Below the pieces are notes generated by a model. The model made no database searches. It had not been told where the DNA came from and saw only the letters and a program-made list of their open reading frames with translations. Of a DNA stretch of 27,443 nt, positions 10,702 to 19,630 are shown piece after piece. How positions within the stretch are numbered: position 1 is the first letter of the stretch; each line of letters begins with the position of its first letter. A program made the position numbers and the translations under genes. The DNA is taken from the NCBI GenBank assembly GCA_000787465.1, contig JSYX01000476.1, forward strand, positions 1-27,443, given 5' to 3'. Origin of the DNA: Thermomucor indicae-seudaticae (lineage: Eukaryota; Mucoromycota; Mucoromycetes; Mucorales; Lichtheimiaceae).

Positions 10702-12613
10702 TCAATCATCATCAGGAAATAGACGATTGTCCGCCAACGCCGAAACGCAAATAAGATCCCAAAGTTCTCGGGGTAAATGCTCATGGGCAAGAGCTTCCAA
10801 ACATTTCTTATCAGTCAAGAGTCCTTGTCTATTTAACGACCACAGTCCGTCAGGAACCAGTAATAAACAGACTTGACCTTTATATATTTCTTACCGGTAC
10901 ATCAGTAGCTTCACATCACTTTTCGTTATAGTCATTCTGTCGGCATGTTCGGCATATGCGGCCAAGTCATCTGCTACCTGTTCGAAGAAAAGATCGGTTC
11001 TGCAAGGCTATAAAGGTTAGTTTTGCATGTTACAAACAGCTATTCTGTCGCACCAAGAGAAACTCACGCTTCCATCAACACTGGATAAACGGCTGAATCC
11101 ACTTTTGTGTTTTTGACAAATGAAGTAAACAGCTTCTTGCTGTGAAGCTTCGAAAACGCCGGTTTCGAGGTTGAAGGTACACTATTGATTAAAATATCTC
11201 GTTTAAAATCAACATTGCCGACAAAAACGTACGCTTAAAAAAGAAACATACAGTGTTCCCTGCCGCGCCATCTCTGCCCTTTCTCGAATTTTCCTAGACG
11301 TGAACCTCTGCGTAGGACTTATCCTTGTAAACCTCTGCACACTCTCAGTTGACGGCCTGTCGGGGAAAACGTTACGATATGTGAATGAAGAACCTGACGT
11401 CTTTCCTCCAAGACTTACCCAGCTACACCCATTCCTGCTACTTGATCAGAAATTTCACGTCTTGTATCAGCTTGTACCAACTGCATTCTACTAATACTAC
11501 TATCTCCATTTTGAGACTCACAAGCTTATTTTTGACCGTTACTGGAACTTACTCCGCATCATCTGCTGGACTGAGCTTATCATCTAGAACCTGCTCCACG
11601 CTCGGCAGACTGTGCCTTCTATCCTTTGACTCTCTTTGTTCAGGCGTTTCGTAATCCACATCAAAACCAAAGTCCACATCAAAAAAGTCCTCAGCATCCG
11701 CAGCAGTCGCTCGGTTGTCTGCCTCAGCATACTCTTGAGCTTGCTGATCTGAACGCTGACCTACACACCCTGACGACGAGCGCTCTTCCAAAAGATCTAT
11801 CGCCTTTTCTTTTCCTTTGCCTTTGCGATCCTGCTGTTCACTAGTAATAGATGTCGTCTGCATCTGTCCCGTTTCTTCGTGCCCATGCAGCGACGCGACT
11901 GATTCTTTATCATGGTGAAGAGAAGAAGCATCGTCAATGGGAGCACGCGACTGTGAACTTGCCGTGAGCGGCAAAGGCGGTTCCCATCCAAACACACGGG
12001 TATCCGTACTTAAGCGTGAAAAGCTGTGGCGATCGATGGAGGGCGTCGGCTCATGGTACACACTACTATATTGAGTCGAATTGAATCCGCTAAAGTCTGT
12101 GTCCGACCTGTAAGAAATGCTCGTTAAAGCATCGTTAAAGTCTTCCAACGGCTGATGTCGAAAGTCGCGCCTGTGCCGGAAAGCAAAGTCGAATGCTGCA
12201 CCAGTATATTCTCTCTGTTGTTGTTGCCGTCGTTGTTCTTTCAAATACTCAAGGCGCTGCTTCAATGCTTTTAACTGGTCTGTTCGTGAAGGGGTGTGGG
12301 TCCGTATGCTAGATCGGGACGTGGCCTCTGCAGTACGTGGTCGCTTGCTCGGACTGCTTTTGTCAACGCTTGTTTTCAGATTACTACTCTCTCCTGACGC
12401 GCCCGGTCTAGCAACTGCATCCTGCGTTCAGTTGTTGCTGTCACTTATTCTCGGAAAGGAACAGCACTTACAGCGACTCAACAATCGTAGAATATGACTG
12501 GGCGAGTGAGCACCGTCTTCTAGTCTTATTACATTATCGTTAATTGACTGATCCAGAGAAGCGTTGAAGGGAAGATTTGTCAATTGATCGCTGTTGTCTG
12601 GCTGATTTTCCAT
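10702..12613 (-). CDS. CENP-T: CENP-T-like inner kinetochore protein with histone fold
   Basis: Inner-kinetochore subunit that joins centromeric DNA, with CENP-W, to the Ndc80/Mis12 outer kinetochore. Exons (minus): 12613-12472, 12414-11553, 11490-11419, 11356-11252, 11181-11068, 10999-10895, 10828-10702; phases agree throughout, giving 508 aa. Residues 1-390 are mostly disordered, with an N-terminal SPSHILRLLSR in the place of vertebrate TPRTLLR, a KQRLEYLKEQRRQQQQRE helix and a Ser/Asp/Glu-rich middle. The C-terminus is diagnostic: a histone fold from about residue 400 (KKLFTSFVKNT, then FFEQVADDLAAYAEHADR, then TITKSDVKLLMYR), followed by RQGLLTDKKCLEALAHEHLP and ALADNRLFPDDD. This parallels the human CENP-T end (LLMRRQGLVTD, ERHLP, NSVFP). 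Human-like spacing of the two extra helices argues against another histone-fold protein. Confidence 0.88.
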
Positions 12614-12824
12614 AAAGACTTCGTTCTATCATTTGGCAGATAGTCATAAAGAGATCAGTAACAATGTAGCCAAAGAACGATGGCAACGGAAAGGACAGTG
12701 AGAAATACCAGTTCTGAAAAAGGAAGCAGGAATTCGGAATTTGAAAAGCGAGGAATGGTGACGATTCTTGTTGGTTGCTCCTTTATCCTTTTGCAGAGAA
12801 GCTGCTGACTGCATTCGACCCACC
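12614..12824. promoter_or_regulatory. 211-bp shared intergenic promoter of CENP-T and CWC22
   Basis: The start codons of two divergently transcribed genes are only 211 bp apart, so both promoters must overlap here. Toward CWC22 there is a CCTTTTGCAG string at 12787-12796 that could be the 3' end of a 5'-UTR intron, and its start codon sits in a strong CACCATGG context. No clear TATA box is seen on either side. Confidence 0.55.
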
Positions 12825-14753
12825 ATGGCCAACGGAACAGCCGTCGAGACGCCGCGCTCAAAGAATGAGTTTATGCAAGAGATGGAGATGATGAAATTAA
12901 CGACGCGTGCGGGCGGTGCGTACATTCCGCCGCACCGATTACGGCAAATGCAGCAGCAAATTACGGACAAGTCGAGCGAACAATACCAACGCCTTACTTG
13001 GGAAGCATTGAAAAAGTCCATTAACGGTCTGATCAACAAGATCAACACGTCCAATATCAAAATGATTATACCAGAATTGTTTGGCGAGAACTTGGTGCGT
13101 GGCCGCGGCCTGTTTTGCCGCAGCATCATGAAAGCACAGAGCGCCAGTTTGCGATTCACGCCTGTCTATGCTGCGGTTGCTGCGGTTATCAACACCAAGC
13201 TACCTGATGTGGGAGCCTTGCTTTTGGCGAGACTGGTTGTCCAGTTCCGCCGTGCATATCGCCGTAACGATAAGGTAAGAGACAGAGACACACTGTTGCT
13301 GCTCCTGACACATAAACCTGACTGCTGCTTCTTAAGGCTGTATGTTTAGCAGTGTGTACTTTTATCGCTCATTTGACAAACCATTTGGTAGCCCACGAAA
13401 TTCTTGCATTGCAAATCCTAGCTTTGCTTTTGCAACAGCCGACGGATGATTCTGTGGAAATTGCTGTGGGTTTTATGCGTGAAGTCGGCGCACATCTTGC
13501 GAACGTTTCTCCAAAACCAAACAATGCCATATTCGAGAGTTTCCGAGCCATTTTGCACGAGGGCAAGATCGACAAGCGTACACAGTACATGATTGAAGTC
13601 CTCTTTCAGGTGCGAAAGGATAAATATAAAGACAATCCACCAATCATCCAAGAACTTGATCTTGTTGAGGAAGATGACCAAATCACACATTATGTTGGCC
13701 TCGATGACGAAGATTTGGATGTCGAAGAAGGCTTAAATATATTCAAATATGACCCCGACTACGAGGAAAACGAAAGGAAATATGCAGCGATCAAGGCTGA
13801 AATTTTGGGCGAAGGGTCAGAGGAAGAGTCTGGAGAGAGTGACGAGAGCGAAGAAGAGAGTGAAGAAGAAAGAAGCGAGGAAGAAGAAGAAAAGAAGTTG
13901 GAGATCCAAGACAAGACAAATACCGAAATAATCGAGTTACGACGAAAGATCTACTTAACGGTCATGTCCAGTGTGGATTTCGAAGAATGCTGTCACAAAT
14001 TAATGAAGCTTGATATCCGTGAAGGACAAGAGGTAAGGGTCGGCACCAGTTTGCATTTAAAAATAGTGATGCTTACTGTATATTTAGATTGAGCTGTGTA
14101 ATATGATTATCGAATGTTGTTCTCAAGAGCGCACTTTCCTGAAGTTCTACGGCTTAATGGCTGAACGATTCTGCAAAATCAACCGGATATGGGGCGAAAA
14201 CTTCACCATCTGTTTCCGTCAAGTCTACGAAACCATACATCGTTATGAAACCAACCGTCTTCGAAATATTGCAAAATTATTCGCGCATCTGTTCTTTACG
14301 GACTCACTTGCATGGACATGTTTCTCCATCATACGCTTGACAGAAGAAGATACCACCTCTGCATCTCGAATTTTCGTCAAAATCTTATTCCAGGAAATTA
14401 GCGAGTTCCTTGGTTTGAAAAAGCTGAAGGAGCGGATGGAAGATCCTTACATGACAGAATATTATACTGGCATGTTTCCCAAGGATAACCCAAAGAATAC
14501 GCGGTTTGCCATCAACTATTGGACAAGTATTGGCCTCGGTGCCCTAACAGAAGACTTGCGCGAGTGGTTGCGAACGGCTCCTCAACATATCATGAAGCGA
14601 CGTCGGCTCAATGATAGTTCGAGTAGCAGTGCTAGTAGCAGTAGTGAACAAAGCAGCAGCGAGGAAAGCAGTACGGATGAAAGTGATAGCGACGCCAGCA
14701 GCAGCGATGAAAGTAGCGATGACAGCAGTAGCAGCGACGAAAGTAGTGATTAA
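12825..14753 (+). CDS. CWC22: Pre-mRNA-splicing factor CWC22 (nucampholin), MIF4G + MA3
   Basis: Spliceosome-associated protein; in metazoa it also recruits eIF4A3 to build the exon junction complex. Exons: 12825-13274, 13337-14032, 14088-14753, giving 603 aa. The first intron ends at CTTAAG before GCTGTATG, which keeps AVCLAVCTFIAHL in frame. Order of parts: N-terminal RAGGAYIPPHRLRQM; MIF4G domain about residues 45-235 (RLTWEALKKSINGLINKIN, YRRNDK, LLLQQPTDDSVEIAVGFMRE, IDKRTQYMIEVLFQVRKDKYK); linker with LDLVEEDDQITHYVGLDDE; acidic Glu/Ser tract about 307-338; MA3 about 350-480 (RRKIYLTVMSSVDFEECCHKLMK, AERFCKINRIWGENF, ETNRLRNIAKLFAHLFFTDS), then NPKNTRFAINYWTSIGLGALT. The tail (about 558-603) is Ser/Asp/Glu only, with no RS repeats. 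AATAAA occurs at 14757. Confidence 0.96.
14617..14750 (+). repeat. Low-complexity AGC/GAT/GAA repeat encoding the Ser/Asp/Glu tail of CWC22
   Basis: Imperfect trinucleotide-rich tract that encodes runs such as SSSSASSSSEQSSSEESS and SSDESSDDSSSSDESSD. It is in frame with the gene and keeps the acidic-serine pattern of casein kinase 2 sites, so it is likely functional protein sequence, but it is the kind of DNA that changes length easily. Confidence 0.7.
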
Positions 14754-14756
14754 GAA

Positions 14757-14762
14757 AATAAA
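14757..14762 (+). terminator. Possible polyadenylation signal of CWC22
   Basis: AATAAA begins three bases after the TAA stop. If used, the 3' UTR would be very short. The following AT-rich stretch (14870-14960) offers other possible sites. Confidence 0.35.
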
Positions 14763-15353
14763 AGACAATTGCCGTCGATTCGGAGACGAGGAACTGTAGA
14801 CCGGTAGAGTCTGCTCGATTCTAAGGGAGAACTGTACATATAACGACAAAGCTTTTGTTATAGATACCCGTTTTCATTAGCAAATAATATATATGAAATT
14901 TATCGTGTTAATTTCCATAGCACATCGATCGGTTGCATAATAGTAATTTCATATGGTATTTGTATAGGTTCGTTTCCTCTTTAAATCGTCTGCCTTGGAT
15001 ACTATTATATGCGGCCTGCCAGTAGACCGTACGATCCCGTTGATCAGGGAGCCTGCTTCGTTAACTGGTTAGTTAAGGTGCAAAGAACGTATTCACCAGG
15101 GTGATATCATAACTTGTTGGAATCATGTACAGTATTGACAACATGAGGAATAAATATGTCATTGTTCTCTGGTCTACATTACGGACCTGAAGTGTTCAGT
15201 ACCGCCATAGACCATAAGCATAAGCAGAAAGATCCCTAGTGTACATGGCAGACCCTGCAATGTCGACATGTGTTCGAGGGTCAAGTTTCACGATCCGAAC
15301 GTTCATGACAGGAGCTGTTCCTTCTCTTTTTCCTTTAGACATTCAGAAGCGCA
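14763..15353. other. Intergenic region between CWC22 and ChaC gene
   Basis: About 590 bp between two genes on the same strand. AT-rich at first (14870-14960), no open frame of note. CTTTTTCCTTTAG at about 15325-15338 just before the ChaC start could be the end of a 5'-UTR intron. Confidence 0.45.
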
Positions 15354-16335
15354 ATGCCCATAGAGTCGCAAGACAACTCGTCAGTTATCATTGAGAAACA
15401 ACGGGACAGTGACCTTCTGGAATCGGTTATTCAGACTGCTCCTGATCAAGGGATCTGGGTCTTTGGTTACGGTTCTTTAATATGGAAACCACCCATTCAT
15501 TACGAATCAAAGTACGGTTCAATGTGGCAAAGCAAAAAGAGCTTTTCTGTTTACTGAAGGCCGGGAAGGGTTGTAGGTTACATTAAAAACTATGTACGTC
15601 GGTTTTGGCAGGTGAGAAGGAGAAGAAAGTCTCTTCCTATTCATTGCTTAAACCATCTCGTAGCACAGTGAAGACCATCGAGGCACACCCGAAAAACCAG
15701 GGCGTGTTGTCACTTTGATACCCTATGACGAATGGAAAACGATGGAAGATGTGGTAGGTCTTACTTGGAAAAGCATATCATCATCCTCATGTCTTATCAG
15801 TGGATGTAAAAAAAGCATGGACATGATGACGTTACTTGGGGTGTTGCCTTCAAGATACCACCGTCCGATGTGGAGGCAACGCGTGCCTATCTTGACCATC
15901 GAGAAAAAGTGAGTGGAGCCTAGAAAAGGGAAGGGGTGCCTACGCTAACGGATATACATCTAAAGAACGGTTATACTGTGCACACGGTCGACGTGTACAG
16001 TGCTGAAAACAGTAAAGAGCCCGCGGTGAAGAATGCGTTAGTGTATATTGCAAGAACGGATAACGAAGCTTACGTGGGACCTGCACCTTTAGAAGACATT
16101 GCACAACAGATATACGAGACATATGGTAACGTCATGGATACCCAACTTCCCTTTAGGATGAAACTTATTCGCAATTTCGAAACAAAACAAAGGCCCCTCT
16201 GGTTGGAACGCAGAGTACCTGTTAAACTTGGCCGAGGCACTGCGAGAAATATGTCCAGATGCACGTGACGATCACTTGTTCGAGTTAGAGCGGCTAGTCA
16301 AAAAGCGTATAGAGTCATCTTCGGTAAAAAATTGA
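15354..16335 (+). CDS. Glutathione-specific gamma-glutamylcyclotransferase, ChaC family
   Basis: Cytosolic enzyme that splits glutathione to 5-oxoproline and Cys-Gly. Exons: 15354-15511, 15560-15611, 15664-15753, 15816-15908, 15966-16125, 16193-16335, in phase, 231 aa. The start gives an N-terminal extension of about 30 residues before the family core. Seen in order: the substrate-loop VFGYGSLIW (36-44), GRVVGYIKNYVRRFWQ, DHRGTPEKPGRVVTLI, DVTWGVAFKIP, LDHREKNGY with the catalytic Glu at residue 130, YVGPAPLEDIAQQIYETYGPSG, WNAEYLLNLAEAL and DDHLFELERLVKKR. The last part matches CHAC2-type proteins closely. The acceptor of intron 3 (15815, after seven A) is weak; an earlier TTATCAG acceptor would hit an immediate stop, so exon 4's first residues are the least certain point. 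Confidence 0.94.
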
Positions 16336-16511
16336 ACATAGAACGTTCTGATGAACCTGAAAAATGAATGTTTGTACAAACGAGAGTGATAGATTAAACT
16401 TGTCAGAGGTATCAAAATGCGAAACAAAAAGGGCATGAAGGAAAACTAAAAATACAGGACAGTTTATGAAATGGGGAGTAAGAAGGTCGGTGGAGAGGAC
16501 GAAGGATGTGA

Positions 16512-17784
16512 TTAAGCCCATTTGCCTAGCAGAGCCATAAGGCCGGCACCAGCGTACATGGAAAGGAAGCAAACAACTTTACGGATAAATGAGGACCGTC
16601 TAAACTTGATGCTTTGGTTGATTTCGACGCTCATAAGAGTGGTGTATGCGTTGTAGAGCAGGATACCGGCCGATAATGAGTCAAGAATGGCACTTGCAAG
16701 GACGGAAGAAGGGGAGTTTTCGTTGAACGATGAGTGAATGCCGATACCAATGGCGATACCAATAGGTGTCATAATGATAAACAAAAGCCCGAGAATGATG
16801 GGTTTTACCCATGATTTATGGTTCATGTCGTTGATACGCGTACCAAGCGCCAGACCTTCAAAGAACTAACAACAAGAACTTAGTAAAATACAGTTTAGTT
16901 GGAAAAAGGGAATCGTGTTCTTTACCTGATGGAAAACAAGGGCAATCAAAAGTGTGACAAATCCATCGTTTCCGGTGTTTGCAAGCGTGATACCAATCAG
17001 GATCGAGTGCATGACAATACCAAGTTCGAGAATCAGGGTGCCAACACTCTTGAAAGCATTTTCTTCTTCGAGGAAACCCGCGCCGTGAACATGGCATCCA
17101 GCTTCTTCATCATGGTCGACTTTGGTTTTGGCGTCCGAATCTTCCCTGGCTGCTGCTGCTTGACGCATGGAATCCAGACGAGAGACGGCTGCCAGTTCAA
17201 GAAGTTGCAGCGCAAATGATGCCAGCATACAGAATACGCCGCTAAAAGCACCGTAGCTTTGCCAGCCCTCACTAAGACAGGGGCTACTGAATTGATCAAG
17301 CGCGTCTGGAAGCATGTGCACGAAAGCTGTGGCGAGGATGACACCAGTACCAACTGATAGAGAACAATGGTCAATCTCTGTGTGCGTGTGAAAGAATGGA
17401 TGTTCTCACTTACAGAACTTTGCAATTGTCAGAATCCAATCGCGAGGACCACCTTCGCTGTATGAATTGATACGGTGTAAAATAATCGGTGCAAAAATGC
17501 CTTAAAACGGGTCGTCGTTAGTCTCTCGAAAGCATCAAAGCAAATGTATCATTCAAGACTAACCTATGCCGCTTGTCACAAGGATGATAAACAAGGATCC
17601 AACACGCAAAGGCATGTTGTAGTCTTGAACAGGTTGCGTAGCGCATTCATCTGATTGCTCTGTTTTTTGCATGATAAGCATGGTTTTTTACTAATACACG
17701 GAATAAAATAGAACAATTACCCTGCGCTTTCACTATACATGGAAGCATAGACAGTACTAAGCAACAGAAAGGCAAGAGCTTCAT
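16512..17784 (-). CDS. ZIP family zinc/iron transporter
   Basis: Membrane importer of Zn2+ or Fe2+ into the cytosol (ZRT/IRT type). Exons (minus): 17784-17721, 17659-17564, 17500-17414, 17353-16926, 16865-16512, in phase, 342 aa. Residues 1-21 form a signal peptide (MKLLPFCCLVLSMLPCIVKA). Eight membrane segments follow, among them VGSLFIILVTSGIGIFAPII, GVILATAFVHMLPDALDQF (TM3 metal site), then a cytosolic loop with DHDEEAGCHVHGAG, a short His-containing variable region. TM4 and TM5 carry LELGIVMHSILIGITL and ALVFHQFFEGLALGTRI, the ZIP metal-channel His and Glu residues. It ends YAGAGLMALLGKWA. Plasma-membrane location is likely by analogy with Zrt1; metal preference cannot be read from the sequence. 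Confidence 0.95.
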
Positions 17785-19630
17785 GACCGGTAAATAGGTT
17801 AACGGAAAAGAAAAAGGGCAAAAGAAAGGCAAGTTATGCTCGGTGGATAAAGAAGAAGAAGAGGAAGAAACAAGAATGGGTTTTCGCCTTTTTAACCGCG
17901 AAGGTACACGCACGTCTCTCCCAAAGTGGGAAGCGGGATAGTAAAGCGGCCAATCACGAGTGAAAATTTTCGTGGCCAAAATTTTTGTCAACAGTCACGG
18001 ATCAATCTCCGAACCCGGAAGGTACCTTTTTTGTACCAAAAATGGGATTCCGGTTTCGTCTACGCATTGCATGACGCAAAGATGTTATGATACGTTATGA
18101 CAGTTGATAACGATGGTCAGCGAGGAAGCCATCAATATGGCTACAAGCGTACGGTGCAAACTAAAATATAGCTCACTGACAAACTATGGAACGCTTCTGT
18201 TGATCGTTCAGTGACAGATGCTGTACGTGGGAGACTGACATAAAATCGAACTTGCTACACTAATAACTTTTTGATTCTTTCGCTTAGTATGTTTGTATTT
18301 TAGAAGATGCATTCACAATATCTCACTCAGCATGATACTTCATTAACCAGAGCAAGACATAATGTCAGAAAGGGCAGGGGCCTTATCAATTGAGCTCGCC
18401 AGTGTATTTCAATCCATGCTACACAGAATGGATTGCCGAACTTTACAGGGGAGAGCAAAATAACCACTGTTCGAAACAAGGTTTAAAATCGTCTGTATCA
18501 CAAACATGAAGTCTGTGTCATTTACTGCGCTATCTGAATGCGTCCAGGCCAGGACGAGTGAAACGTACAGGCATTGCAAAGCTTCAAATACATACGCCCT
18601 CGTACTTATTTGATATAGTTATGGGATGTATGTTACTGCATTGAAGGGTGCCCTGTCTAGTCATAGTTGTCACCGCTATCCCTCACCGAAGAGAGTTCTT
18701 GCCTGCTTGATTCACTACAAGTCGCAATCCGCATGTGCTCGCTCTCACGAAAGTCCGGTGTTTCGCATATCATACACAGCATATGTTTGTACAATAGAGT
18801 ATCTGCGTGCCCAGCAATATCAAACTGTAATATGATGAGCATCCAAAACACCTATGTTTACAGCAAATTTATGCAAATATAATTGGTTTGTTACTGAGAA
18901 GGGGCTGTCCCTACGAATGTCACTCTTTTGTTTATTAATCAATCAACCAGATGAATATGTACTGGGTTTCACAATAAGCATTCTTCCGTCTGATTGTCTC
19001 AAGCCTCTCAGGGACCCTAGAAGCATCTTGTACGGGTTTCATCCATAAGAAGCTATAGAAGACTTTTGACTTCCGTGTTATGAAATAAATGGACGGTTAT
19101 CACGAAATTGCCTCGTGTTGTCGCTTGGGGATGTTGAGGCGCGTTGTCATATCCATCCTACGGGGCAATAAAGTCATTTTTTTTGCATCCATGTTTGTTC
19201 AAGCCATTACCACGGATGACGGTCCTGCATCTTAATGCACTTTAGTCGCCACTTTATGCGCACAGATACATCAACCTCTGTTGGCAACTACATCGAAGCA
19301 ACGTATGAAAAAGGACGGATGGTGCTATTCTCCACGTTACAGTCAAAGTGGATAACCAAAAACTGGTTATCTAAGATGACATCGACCCTGACGAGCCTTC
19401 ACAGTGTCTCAATAATAATGCTACATAATACCTCTATGAATTGAGGTGCCATTGATATGGGCCAGTACGCACGCAGTTGAATCTGCTCAGCACGGGTAAT
19501 CTATATGCAAGTCATACGTATCATTTTATTCCATGCTAGGCATAACTATAACGGTGGCATATGATCAGGTGTGTGTACATCTGACAAAGTAAAACTCATG
19601 ACCGGAAACGAAAAAAAGGGCGCAGCTGTC
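17785..19630. other. Long intergenic region, no gene seen
   Basis: About 1.85 kb, at its left end the promoter of the ZIP gene (minus strand), at its right end the 3' flank of the WD40 gene. Frames such as 18626-18835, 18667-18882 and 19235-19444 are short and unlike known proteins. Near the ZIP gene there are a GAGGAAG-rich stretch (17845-17870), a CCAAT at 17950 and an AAGGTACCTT palindrome at 18019. Otherwise I see nothing. Confidence 0.5.
18019..18028. promoter_or_regulatory. AAGGTACCTT palindrome upstream of ZIP gene
   Basis: Perfect 10-bp palindrome about 235 bp before the ZIP start codon; a second AAGGTAC is at 17901. The half-sites AAGGT/ACCTT are those of the yeast Zap1 zinc-responsive element (ACCTTNAAGGT) but in the opposite arrangement, so a zinc-regulatory role is only a suggestion. 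The string also contains a KpnI-type palindrome that can occur by chance. Confidence 0.25.

Noticed and set aside
11300..11844. Plus-strand ORFs opposite the CENP-T gene
   Set aside because: They are antisense shadows of the CENP-T exons with no family resemblance.
17660..17991. 114-codon minus-strand ORF reading through the ZIP signal peptide
   Set aside because: Only the part from 17784 to 17721 is exon 1. The rest is 5' UTR and intron 1; splicing gives the ZIP protein.
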